DNA of 64,000 nucleotides from Rhodococcus sp. ARC_M6 (GTDB lineage Bacteria > Actinomycetota > Actinomycetes > Mycobacteriales > Mycobacteriaceae). Location: the NCBI RefSeq assembly GCF_022810305.1, contig NZ_JALGQH010000009.1, positions 1-64,000 on the forward strand, written 5' to 3'. The notes beneath the pieces are model-generated. The model was given only the letters and a program-made list of their open reading frames with translations. It had not been told where the DNA came from and did no database searches. The position numbers and the translations under genes are program-made. Positions 52,438 through 62,726 of this stretch are shown here, in pieces (within the stretch, counting starts at the first letter, position 1; every line of letters begins with the position of its first letter).

Positions 52438-52487
52438 TAAACCTAAGTTCAGGTTTAGATACAAGCGTGATGGGCCTCACATGTCAA
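52438..52487 (-). promoter_or_regulatory. Promoter of the long operon with shared operator 3
   Basis: On the minus strand TTGACA (52487-52482), 17 bases, TTGTAT (52464-52459) forms the promoter. Immediately downstream lies TAAACCT-AAGTTC-AGGTTTA (52438-52457), perfect 7-base arms with a 6-base spacer, the same architecture as the sites at 38402 and 39174. A bound TetR would sit at the transcription start of the operon that runs from the small membrane ORF to panE. Confidence 0.75.
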
Positions 52488-52936
52488 GGTGCGTACTAGA
52501 AATATTTTCAACAGATCCACAAATTCGCAGGTCAAATGGAAAAATATCTTCTCGAATGGAAATTTATAGGTACGGACCAATGCAAATTTCCGTCTCGGCG
52601 AGAACGACTTCACTCGCGAATCAACCTGGTTCGGTAGCGAAGGACACTGAAATGGGCTGGGTTACGGCGACGCACACCAACCGTGGGCGGCACTCGTCGG
52701 CGGCAATTGCCGATTTGCCTCCTGGATTGCGCCGCACGAAAAGATAGCCGAAGCAACCGTGAGTCGACACTGTTCACGCGCACCCCAGACCGCCATGACG
52801 TAGCCCGGCGTGAGGTCTCGTGAACTGACCGCCCACATCGATGCACCTTCAAGACGCTGACCGCGACACAACCGAACCGCCCCGGAACATGTCCGAATCG
52901 CTAGGGTGGAAAAGACCTACGTCGGAAGGCTTGAAC
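52488..52936. other. Intergenic region between the island operon and the DoxX gene
   Basis: About 450 bases without a credible gene. The part from about 52490 to 52600 is notably AT-rich for this genome, with GAAATATTTTC and GGAAAAATATC as near inverted copies, which suggests curved or easily melted DNA. The remainder is GC-rich. An 88-codon plus-strand frame (52481-52747) has no ribosome site and no recognisable product. The DoxX promoter should be here, but I cannot place it. Confidence 0.5.
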
Positions 52937-53803
52937 ATGCTGGTACGCCGAATTGCTCGTCCGCTACTCTCCACCATCTTCATCGTCGGCGGAATCGACG
53001 CGCTCCGAAATCCCGCTCAACGAGCGGTGAAGGCGAGTCCGTTGATCGACAAGTCCGTCGAAACTCTGCCCGGCGCTGTGACACAGAAATTGCCCGCCGA
53101 TCCCGAGACTCTCGTCAAGCTCAACGCCGTCGTACAGATTGGCGGCGGAGTGCTACTGGCCAGCGGGAAGGCGCCTCGTGTCGCGTCGTTGGCACTGGCC
53201 GGAAGCCTGATTCCGACGACTCTCGCCGGCCATGATTTCTGGAATGAGTCCGACCCGTCGATCCGTGCAATGCAACGCACCAACTTCGTGAAGAACCTCA
53301 GTCTGCTCGGCGGATTGATGATCGCGTCCGTCGACACCGAAGGCAAGCCGTCGCTTGGTTGGCGCGGTCGACGCGCGGCAAAGAAGGCGCAAGCAACAAT
53401 TTCAGCGGCGCTGCCTCTCGTTGCGGCACAGAGCGATCACACCGGCGACCGCCTCGAACATGCCCTGGCACTCGCGTCGGAACGAGGCTCCGAACTGGCC
53501 GAATCTGCGAAAGTACATGGCGCCGACTGGCTCGAGGTGGCAAAGGAACGCGCACCCGAAATACTCGAGATCGCACAGAAGCGAGGATCCGAATTGGCGG
53601 AAACCGCCAAGGAACGGAGCGCCGTCATCGCTGAATTGGCGAGCAAGCGAAGCACAGAGTTCGCCGAACTCGCACTCGAGAAGAGCAACGAGTGGGCGGA
53701 GACTGCCTCCGAGCAGTCCGAGGTTCTCGGTAGGCGTGCACGCAAGCGTGCTGAAATTGCGCTTGCGAAGGCCCGCGAGAAGCGCGATGAATTGACGCAC
53801 TGA
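52937..53803 (+). CDS. DoxX-like membrane protein with ten C-terminal 11-residue repeats
   Basis: A 288-residue protein. Residues 1-150 look like a DoxX/DoxD four-helix membrane domain (RPLLSTIFIVGGIDALRNP at the start, VVQIGGGVLLASGKAPRVASLALAGSLIPTTLAGHDFW in the middle). Residues 180-288 are ten consecutive 11-residue units with the pattern A-x-E/K-R-x-x-x-hydrophobic-A-E-x, for example AQKRGSELAET and ASKRSTEFAEL. These would form a long amphipathic helix of hendecad type, as in membrane-surface or coiled-coil proteins. ATG 52937 follows GGAAGG. The longer upstream frame is rejected. Confidence 0.82.
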   Translation: MLVRRIARPLLSTIFIVGGIDALRNPAQRAVKASPLIDKSVETLPGAVTQKLPADPETLVKLNAVVQIGGGVLLASGKAPRVASLALAGSLIPTTLAGHDFWNESDPSIRAMQRTNFVKNLSLLGGLMIASVDTEGKPSLGWRGRRAAKKAQATISAALPLVAAQSDHTGDRLEHALALASERGSELAESAKVHGADWLEVAKERAPEILEIAQKRGSELAETAKERSAVIAELASKRSTEFAELALEKSNEWAETASEQSEVLGRRARKRAEIALAKAREKRDELTH

Positions 53804-53817
53804 CACCACTGCGCATG

Positions 53818-53847
53818 AGGTCAGGCCACCTTCGGGTGGCCTGACCT
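53818..53847 (+). terminator. UUCG-capped hairpin after the DoxX gene
   Basis: AGGTCAGGCCACC and GGTGGCCTGACCT form a perfect 13-bp stem capped by TTCG, an exceptionally stable tetraloop. It begins 15 bases after the DoxX stop. No T-run follows, so it is a U-poor terminator candidate; it could also shape the leader of the helicase gene downstream. Confidence 0.7.
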
Positions 53848-53936
53848 GCTTATATACGGCAATTCACCTGAGCGAACTAGACTGTCTTGGCACTTTTGCG
53901 GTGCATGAAGTTCTTTCACCAAGCCTAGGAGATCCC

Positions 53937-56219
53937 TTGCCCGACGCGGACCCGTCACAGACCGAGCAACAGCTCGAGCAGCACTACGTGACGATGCTGT
54001 ACTCCCGTCTCGACGATCTTCGGAAGCATGCCAAATCGCGCTTGAGCACTGTCTTGTTGGAGACCGGTGGCACACCACAGGCTCGCAGTGAACGCGAATC
54101 TTTCAACGCGATGTATACCGAGGACCTGGCCAAGTATGACGCTGCCGAGAACGGACTGTGTTTCGGCAGAATTGATTTCGACGACGAACTCCGTTATGTC
54201 GGACGCCTGGGAATCCTGGACACCGAAAACGATTACGAAACCCTCCTTCTCGACTGGCGAGCACCGATGGCACGCCCTTTCTACCTGGCGACTCCGGCAG
54301 CACCGGAGGGAGTGAAGCGACGACGCCATATCCGTAGCCGGAGCCGCAAGGTCACAGGAATCAACGACGAGTACCTGGACCTCGATGCAGCGCGTGCTGC
54401 CGGCGTCGTGAGTGAATCCGATGGCGTTGCCGGCGAGAGCGCACTCCTCGATGCGCTGAATGCAGCCCGCACCGGGCAGATGAACGACATTGTCGAGACG
54501 ATCCAGACCGAGCAGGACACGATCATCCGCTCGGAGCATAAAAGTGTGCTCGTGGTTCAGGGTGGCCCCGGAACGGGCAAGACTGCTGTCGCACTACACC
54601 GCGCCGCATTTCTGCTCTACACCTACCGCAAACAGTTGGCGAAGGCCGGCGTTCTCATCATCGGCCCCAACGCAACGTTCCTCGACTACATCAGCCAGGT
54701 GCTCCCGTCGCTCGGTGAGACTGGCGTCCTCCTTTCCACCATCGGCGATCTGTATCCGGGAGTTCGTGCGACACGGGTCGATTCGCTGAAGGCCGGCGAA
54801 ATCAAGGGGTCTCTCGACATCCTCGAAGTCCTCAAGAACGCTGTTCGCGATCGCCAGGAAGTACCGTCGAAACCGATCGTCCTTCGATTCGATACCTACG
54901 ATCTCAAGTTGGATCGACAGGTGGTCACCAAGGCTCGCGGACGAGCGCGCTCGTCCCGGCGCCCCCACAACTTGGCGAGACCGATCTTCGTGTCCGCAGT
55001 CATCGAAGCTCTGGCCCTGCAGATGGCAGCGATCATCGGCGGCAACCTGGTAGATGGCGGTTCGCTTCTGAGCCGAGACGACATCGCCGACATCCGCGAC
55101 GAAATGCGCGAAGACACCGACATCATGGCCGCAATCAGCAAACTGTGGCCCGAACTTTCACCGCAGCAGATTCTGGCCGAACTCTGGACGTCACCGACTC
55201 GGTTGGCAAAAGCTGCGCCGCAACTCGACGACGACCAGCGTGCCGAATTGTTGCAGAGCGTCGGCCCCGGATTCAGTGCTGCTGATGCACCACTTCTCGA
55301 TGAATTGGCTGAAATTCTCGGCGTCGACGACGCGGCGGAACGTGAACGTGCACAACGACAATGGCGTGCGCAAATCGCGGACGCGCAGGGCGCACTCGAT
55401 ATTCTGACAGGTTCGGCCCCGCAGGATCTCGAAGACGAACTGGACCCCGAGATCCTGATGGCCTACGACCTGATCGATGCCAGCCAGCTTGCACAGCGCC
55501 ACGATCTCGGACAGCACCAGACCACCGCGGAACGTGCTGCGGGAGATCGCACCTGGACCTACGGTCACGTCATCGTCGACGAAGCACAAGAACTGTCCGC
55601 GATGGCATGGCGAATGTTGATGCGTCGCATACCGAACCGGTGGATGACGCTGGTCGGCGACACAGCTCAGACCGGTGATCCCGCCGGCACGTCGTCCTGG
55701 CAGACAATTCTCGAACCGTACGTCGCGAAGCGCTGGAAGCTCACCCAGTTGACGGTGAACTACCGAACCCCATCGGAAATCATGGATGTCGCGCACCGGG
55801 TCCTCGAGGAAATCGATCCGTCGCAAGCGGTTCCGCGCTCGGTCCGAGACAGCGGTTTTACACCCTGGGCTCTGAAGACGACGGCCGAGAACGTCGAAGC
55901 ATCGGTGCGCCACTGCATCCAGCACGAGTCACACGCCGGTCTCACTGCCGTGATCGCCGGAGCTGACATGGTGAAAACCCTGGCCGGTCTGGCCGACGAC
56001 TCTGTCAGTGTGTTGTCCGTCAAGGACGTCAAGGGTCTGGAGTTCGATACCGTGTTCATCGTCGAACCGGCGAATATTCTCGATGAATCCCCGCGCGGCA
56101 TGAACGACCTGTACGTCGCATTGACTCGCGCAACACAGCGCCTGGGCATCATCCACGTCGAATCGCTTCCTGCGGTGCTCGACGATGTCGCCGAGGCAGT
56201 GTTCGCGCCCGTAGCGTGA
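53937..56219 (+). CDS. helD: HelD-type superfamily 1 helicase-like ATPase (RNA polymerase-associated)
   Basis: A 760-residue UvrD-like ATPase of the HelD/HelR group, which pulls stalled or drug-bound RNA polymerase off DNA in other actinobacteria. The N-terminal polymerase-channel arm is predicted helical (EQHYVTMLYSRLDDLRKHAKSRL). Then come NGLCFGRIDF, Walker A GGPGTGKTAVALHR at residue 209, the inserted domain, VIVDEAQELSAMAWR (Walker B), VGDTAQTGD and LYVALTRATQRLG near the end. TTG 53937 is chosen over ATG 53901 because AGGAG lies five bases before it. It may affect rifampicin tolerance; this is by family only. Confidence 0.88.
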   Translation: MPDADPSQTEQQLEQHYVTMLYSRLDDLRKHAKSRLSTVLLETGGTPQARSERESFNAMYTEDLAKYDAAENGLCFGRIDFDDELRYVGRLGILDTENDYETLLLDWRAPMARPFYLATPAAPEGVKRRRHIRSRSRKVTGINDEYLDLDAARAAGVVSESDGVAGESALLDALNAARTGQMNDIVETIQTEQDTIIRSEHKSVLVVQGGPGTGKTAVALHRAAFLLYTYRKQLAKAGVLIIGPNATFLDYISQVLPSLGETGVLLSTIGDLYPGVRATRVDSLKAGEIKGSLDILEVLKNAVRDRQEVPSKPIVLRFDTYDLKLDRQVVTKARGRARSSRRPHNLARPIFVSAVIEALALQMAAIIGGNLVDGGSLLSRDDIADIRDEMREDTDIMAAISKLWPELSPQQILAELWTSPTRLAKAAPQLDDDQRAELLQSVGPGFSAADAPLLDELAEILGVDDAAERERAQRQWRAQIADAQGALDILTGSAPQDLEDELDPEILMAYDLIDASQLAQRHDLGQHQTTAERAAGDRTWTYGHVIVDEAQELSAMAWRMLMRRIPNRWMTLVGDTAQTGDPAGTSSWQTILEPYVAKRWKLTQLTVNYRTPSEIMDVAHRVLEEIDPSQAVPRSVRDSGFTPWALKTTAENVEASVRHCIQHESHAGLTAVIAGADMVKTLAGLADDSVSVLSVKDVKGLEFDTVFIVEPANILDESPRGMNDLYVALTRATQRLGIIHVESLPAVLDDVAEAVFAPVA

Positions 56220-56240
56220 CGACGGGAGGTACCTTCGTTC

Positions 56241-56759
56241 ATGTCGCTTCTACTGAAGGAAATCTCACTCGTGGCAGCACCGATCTCGACCCGTACCCGT
56301 CAATTGCTCGCACGGCCTCGCACACGCGCCGTAGGCGGCGCCGTGCTGATCGGCCTCTGCGGATCGATGCTGGTCGGCTGCACCCAGGCTCAGTCCTCGG
56401 TAGCCTCGGCACCGGGTGACGGTGTCGCAGCCACGACTACCCCAGCGCCATCACCTCGAACTGCCAGTGTCCACCGACTCCGGGACGCGGTACTCGCAGG
56501 TGGCGGCGAATCACAGCTTCCCGACGACACCCTTCAGGCACTCGGCGACGGAATCTGTCGACAGCTGCGCGCCGGTACCGACCGTGCGACGATCATTGCG
56601 AACGTGAGGCCCATGGCGCACAACGGAGCGACGGGCAATCCATCACAACTTCAGGACACTGCTATCCCCACCGACAACTCAGCCGCACCCACAATCTCGC
56701 CTGACGCCGATCGACTGGCTGCGGTGATTGTTGATGCGGCTGAGGCCGACTACTGCTGA
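56241..56759 (+). CDS. DUF732-like lipoprotein
   Basis: A 172-residue exported protein. The N-terminus contains a basic stretch and the membrane signal AVLIGLCGSMLVGC with lipobox LVGC (Cys near residue 47). A Ser/Thr/Pro-rich linker follows. The C-terminal domain has DGICRQLRAGTDRATIIANV and ends AVIVDAAEADYC, the Cys-pair pattern of mycobacterial DUF732 proteins. It starts 21 bases after the helicase stop with GGAGGT ten bases upstream, so it is probably co-transcribed. An internal GTG (56271) is an alternative start giving a shorter signal. Function unknown. Confidence 0.75.
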   Translation: MSLLLKEISLVAAPISTRTRQLLARPRTRAVGGAVLIGLCGSMLVGCTQAQSSVASAPGDGVAATTTPAPSPRTASVHRLRDAVLAGGGESQLPDDTLQALGDGICRQLRAGTDRATIIANVRPMAHNGATGNPSQLQDTAIPTDNSAAPTISPDADRLAAVIVDAAEADYC

Positions 56760-56779
56760 AGCCGACTACTACTGCGCGA

Positions 56780-57232
56780 TCAGCGAACGGTGTGAACGAT
56801 CAGGACGTCTGACGTCGCCTTGCGAGCAGCGTCGGACGGGACCGACCCGAGAAGACGACCTGTCAAAGTGTTCAGTCCGCGGTTTCCGATAACCAGAAGG
56901 TCACCCTCGACCTCGTCGAGCAGCGCCAGCAGCGATTCGACCGGAGCGCCGACCACTGCGCGTTCGACGATGTTCTGCGCTCCGGCGGCATGGGCGCGCT
57001 CACGAGCGGTTCGAAGAATTTCGTAGGTAGGCGCCGATCCGGTGACCTGGTATGCCTCGTTGCCGAGTACGTCTGCTGCAGCACTGACGTCCTTCGGGTC
57101 CGACGGGTAGTACGCACACGCGATCACGAGCTGTGCACCGGCGTCGCCGGCGATGCTCGCAGCTCGGTCCACCGCTTTCAGTGACGACTCGGAGCCATCG
57201 GTTCCTACGACAACGGTCCGGTAGGCACTCAT
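56780..57232 (-). CDS. Universal stress protein (Rv1636 type)
   Basis: A 150-residue UspA-fold protein: VVVGTDGSESSLKAVDRAASIA at the N-terminus and the nucleotide-binding GNRGLNTLTGRLLGSVPSDAARKA (G-2X-G-9X-G-S type) near residues 117-140. Mycobacterial homologues bind ATP or cAMP. ATG 57232 follows GGAGG by five bases. It is convergent with the DUF732-like gene and marks the return to the mycobacterial gene order (Rv1636 next to uvrB). Confidence 0.93.
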   Translation of the reverse strand: MSAYRTVVVGTDGSESSLKAVDRAASIAGDAGAQLVIACAYYPSDPKDVSAAADVLGNEAYQVTGSAPTYEILRTARERAHAAGAQNIVERAVVGAPVESLLALLDEVEGDLLVIGNRGLNTLTGRLLGSVPSDAARKATSDVLIVHTVR

Positions 57233-57421
57233 TCATTCCTCCATGTTTAAGGGATGGCCAGAACAGCTGCTACCGACTGACGCAGAATCTGCACCAACTC
57301 GACAACCGCTGCGCTGACATTAGCGGGGTTGTGGCGACGATTGTGTCAATTGCCGTACACACCACAAATCAACAGTGAATGTGATGTGAAGTAACATCAA
57401 GAATCTTTCAAAGATAGCAGG

Positions 57422-58297
57422 TCAGCGCATTTCTCCGAAACGCGGACCGAATAAGGCCGTCGGAAATACTTCTTGTTCAACTAACGCAGCGCGCCACGGC
57501 GCAGCGATTTCGAGTAGCCGCTTCGCCCCCGACTCGCCCAAGGCATCCCACGGTGCAAACGCCAGATCGTCTGTCAGATCCTCCACGACGTCACGCAAAT
57601 CCTGACCGTCCTCGGTTAACTCGCCCGTTGCGCGGTCCAATAGTTCACGATCCTTCAAGCTTTCGACGGCCTCGTTCCACTGTTCCTGCGACCATCCCCG
57701 ACGCGTCTGCGCAAACTTCTTCTGGAAGCCGATTCCGGTTGCGGTGTGCGTGATCAGAGCATCCAAACCATTGAGATCGGCGGTCTGCAGAGCCGCGATA
57801 TGGCCGTCTCCGCGGTACTCACGCAGCAAGGTCAACGCATGCCAGAAAGCGACATGTGGGACCGTGGGCCACTCGACCGACGCCCATCCGGCGTACAACG
57901 GACGGCCCTCGACGCCGGGGATGTTGCGTGCTGCGATCGATACCAACTCAGCGGCCTCCGCCATGTCGGATGATCCCGTCACATCAGCACCCAGTAGTCG
58001 CACGTACGCGGCATCGATCGCACGGTAGCGCGCTGCAACGATGTCCGACGGCTTCGCCAGTTCCCACGCCCTCGGAATGACGCTGCCGATCAGTTCCGGA
58101 TTGAAGTTGTAGAACGTCGACGTCACGACGGTAGCGGGCGGAGCCCCCAAAGGCGCCGAACGGCCGGCGAAGTAGATCATTCGGCCAGGCTCGAGACCAG
58201 CAGCAACCAATTCCTGCTCCGTCTCGGGAACAAAGTAGGCCAACGAATGAAGAAGCTCGAGAGTACGGCCGGTCTTACCTGCAGTCTGTGCGTCCAT
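57422..58297 (-). CDS. SCO6745-family protein
   Basis: A 291-residue actinobacterial protein with the family start GRTLELLHSLAYFVPE and the core AGRSAPLGAPPATVVTSTFYNFNPELI. GYAGW-like LYAGWASVEWP and a C-terminal winged-helix-like part with LLDRATGELTEDGQDLRDVVEDLTDDLAFAPWDAL follow. Related SalK/SCO6745 proteins have been proposed as regulators or accessory factors, but no activity is known to me. It lies 44 bases downstream of uvrB on the same strand. Confidence 0.82.
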   Translation of the reverse strand: MDAQTAGKTGRTLELLHSLAYFVPETEQELVAAGLEPGRMIYFAGRSAPLGAPPATVVTSTFYNFNPELIGSVIPRAWELAKPSDIVAARYRAIDAAYVRLLGADVTGSSDMAEAAELVSIAARNIPGVEGRPLYAGWASVEWPTVPHVAFWHALTLLREYRGDGHIAALQTADLNGLDALITHTATGIGFQKKFAQTRRGWSQEQWNEAVESLKDRELLDRATGELTEDGQDLRDVVEDLTDDLAFAPWDALGESGAKRLLEIAAPWRAALVEQEVFPTALFGPRFGEMR

Positions 58298-58302
58298 ACG
58301 TA

Positions 58303-58325
58303 AACCGTAGCGGGAAGCTACGGTT
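58303..58325. terminator. Short hairpin between uvrB and the SCO6745-family gene
   Basis: AACCGTAGC and GCTACGGTT pair perfectly around GGGAA. The hairpin begins 16 bases after the uvrB stop and ends 6 bases before the next start codon. With no T-run it would be a weak terminator. It could also lower translation of the downstream gene. Confidence 0.45.
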
Positions 58326-58341
58326 CACCTCGCCAGGCGGT

Positions 58342-60504
<2,163 letters not shown>

Positions 60505-60578
60505 GAAACCAGGGTAAACGCACCCACCGACAGCATGTGTAGTTGCGCGTGAGCACTTCGGCGGTAGGTTCTTCCAAC

Positions 60579-61097
60579 ATGAGCGAAGCCCGCCCCCACA
60601 TCCACCCGCCGAAGGTCGAGACATTCGATCTGGTGGCGCGAACCAACATCGACCCCAAGGGCTTCGTTCGCCAGGTCGAGCACTATCGCGAAGAACCGTG
60701 GGGCCTCTACATGGCTCGGCACGCGGACCACCCACAGTTCCACTACCTGGAGTCCTGGATACTCCCCGACCTCGGGATCCGCGCATCGATCTTCCATTTC
60801 AACCCTGGCCACGAACGCGACCAGGATCACTACATCGACATCGGCGACTTCACTCGCGGCGAGCATGTCTGGACATCCGAAGACCACTACCTCGATCTGA
60901 TCGTGCAGACCGGGCGCAGCACGGAACTACTCGACGTCGACGAACTCCTCGAAGCCCATGCGACCGGAATCCTCGACCCTAAGACCTCCGAACGCGCCAT
61001 GCTGACAGCGGCCAGCACCATCGACGGAATCGCCGCGCACGATCACAATCTGGGATCGTGGCTCACGTCGGTAGGCATGCCCATCACCTGGCGGTAG
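60579..61097 (+). CDS. DUF402 domain protein (Rv1632c type)
   Basis: A 172-residue protein of the DUF402/FomD-like fold, with its core from [32 protein letters not shown] to [37 protein letters not shown]. It has the acidic and His residues expected for a divalent-metal site. Some family members hydrolyse nucleotide phosphates, but the role here is unknown. ATG 60579 is preferred to the longer frame. It lies divergent from uvrB and convergent with coaE, the same place as in M. tuberculosis. Confidence 0.87.
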   Translation: MSEARPHIHPPKVETFDLVARTNIDPKGFVRQVEHYREEPWGLYMARHADHPQFHYLESWILPDLGIRASIFHFNPGHERDQDHYIDIGDFTRGEHVWTSEDHYLDLIVQTGRSTELLDVDELLEAHATGILDPKTSERAMLTAASTIDGIAAHDHNLGSWLTSVGMPITWR

Positions 61098-61100
61098 TCG

Positions 61101-62315
61101 CTACGCGTTCCAACCCGACTTCCCAGCCCAGTCCCAGGCCCGATGAAACGCCTTGTCGAACCACGGTGTCTTGACCGCGAGGTAGGCGCCTATCGCCTTG
61201 TCGTAATCGTCGATTCCGGCTGCCTGCGAGGCTGCGAGGACCTTCAACGACGAATACTCGTCGCGCGCTGCACCGTCTGCCCGCAGCCAGTCCCGGAACA
61301 GGATGGCGAACTGTTGGCCCGGCCAACCGTCGACGCGGACGTGAATGTTCACCAAACGTCCGGGATCGGCGCCGCCGTGAATCCGCTTGGCCCACACCGC
61401 AGGGTCGGTTTCACCGCCGACATACGCAGGCTTCGGGTCGTCGGCAACGATGTGCTCGATACGCGGGAAGCCTCCGGCCGCAAGATCAGCGGCAAGTTCG
61501 TCGGCGATTCCCAGGTGTTCGACCGTGATCTGAATATCGATCACATCCTTGGCATCAAGTTCCGGAACGGCAGTGGAACCGATGTGATCTATACGCAACG
61601 CGCGGCCACCGCAGAGGAGCGCCAGCCTGTTGATCAGCCGACCGGCCTGAGCGGGCCACGACGGATCCGCCGGGCTCAATTCGGGGAGAGCTCGAACTAC
61701 CGAGCCAGTGCGCAGGTTTTCCTCGAACGGCGCGATTCGCGTTGCCCACAACTCACGGACAACCGCGTCGAGCGCCCCCGGATCCCCGCTGTTGTCAAGC
61801 CACACGTCCGCCACGATACGTCGCTGTTCATCGTTCGCCTGCGCCGCGATACGAGCGCGGGCATCCGCTTCAGGCATCCCCCGTGAGCCGACCAACCGTC
61901 GTACCCGCTCTTCGGCATCGACGTACACGATGATGACAAGATTGAATGCCGGAGCCATCCCCGCTTCGACCAACAGCGGAATATCTTGCACCAGAACGGA
62001 GTCTGAAGACGCGGCAGCAATCTGCTCGGCCGTCCGGTCCCCGATCAGCGGATGAAGGATGGAATTGAGTGTGCCGCGGGACGTGTCGTCGGCAAACGCC
62101 AACGCCGCCAAAGCAGGCCGATCGAGACTGCCGTCGTCGGCAAGGATTCCGTCACCGAATGCCTGCGCCAACGCTGCTAGTCCCGGACTGCCGGGTTCTA
62201 CGACTTCCCGGGCGATCAGGTCGGCATCAACAATCACAGCTCCCAGTTCGGTGAGAATTTTCGACACAGTCGACTTGCCGGCTCCGATGCCTCCAGTGAG
62301 GCCAAGTCTCAACAC
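61101..62315 (-). CDS. coaE: Dephospho-CoA kinase fused to a GrpB/UPF0157 domain
   Basis: Last step of CoA synthesis. The 404-residue protein has the P-loop LGLTGGIGAGKST at residues about 3-15 and the CoaE core to about 200 (DADLIAREVVEPGSPG, ADVWLDNSGD). A GrpB-like nucleotidyltransferase-fold domain follows, about 220-400, with HIGSTAVPELDAKDVIDIQI. The same fusion, and similar length, is standard in mycobacteria. GTG 62315 begins the kinase fold; the frame extends upstream to 62579 without homology. It follows rpsA in mycobacteria, but here a CPBP gene intervenes. Confidence 0.95.
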   Translation of the reverse strand: MLRLGLTGGIGAGKSTVSKILTELGAVIVDADLIAREVVEPGSPGLAALAQAFGDGILADDGSLDRPALAALAFADDTSRGTLNSILHPLIGDRTAEQIAAASSDSVLVQDIPLLVEAGMAPAFNLVIIVYVDAEERVRRLVGSRGMPEADARARIAAQANDEQRRIVADVWLDNSGDPGALDAVVRELWATRIAPFEENLRTGSVVRALPELSPADPSWPAQAGRLINRLALLCGGRALRIDHIGSTAVPELDAKDVIDIQITVEHLGIADELAADLAAGGFPRIEHIVADDPKPAYVGGETDPAVWAKRIHGGADPGRLVNIHVRVDGWPGQQFAILFRDWLRADGAARDEYSSLKVLAASQAAGIDDYDKAIGAYLAVKTPWFDKAFHRAWDWAGKSGWNA

Positions 62316-62726
62316 AACCGACAGTCTCTCACCCTCAATGACCGTGGTCGAGAAGGAGTCCTGATATCGAACACGCCGCACCCTCGAGACCCAATTACCA
62401 CAATTTACGCAATCCGTGTGGTTAAGTTCTAGCGAACGCCCTGTACCTTCTCGAGAAAGTGGACGCCATGCGAGCAGATCGCGACCATCTCGGTCAGCAC
62501 CGCCTCGGAATGCCGAACGGCGTGCACTGCATCGAATACCCCGAGGTCGCCTTCGCATTGGCGGAGCATCGCCGGACATGGTTCACCGTGCTCGTGAGCC
62601 AGGGCCGTCACAGCTTCGCGTCGATGCGCAAGCGCACCGCAGAAGCCACTGCGACGTACTGGGTACCGGCTCCGGCAACTATCGCCTGACCTAGAATTTC
62701 ACAGCTGCACCGATAGGCCATCAGTC
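62316..62726. other. Intergenic region with two opposed small ORF candidates
   Basis: About 410 bases between coaE and the CPBP gene. Two overlapping frames, one on each strand, keep a high third-position GC: plus 62468-62689 (starting at an ATG of the 76-codon frame) and minus 62429-62611 (60 codons, GTG start). Neither has a clear ribosome site nor a product I recognise. The coaE promoter must lie here. I cannot decide whether either is translated. Confidence 0.35.

Noticed and set aside
53804-53936. Rifamycin-associated element upstream of helD
   Set aside because: The only dyad is the UUCG hairpin, which fits a terminator of the DoxX gene; I could not match it to the element from memory.
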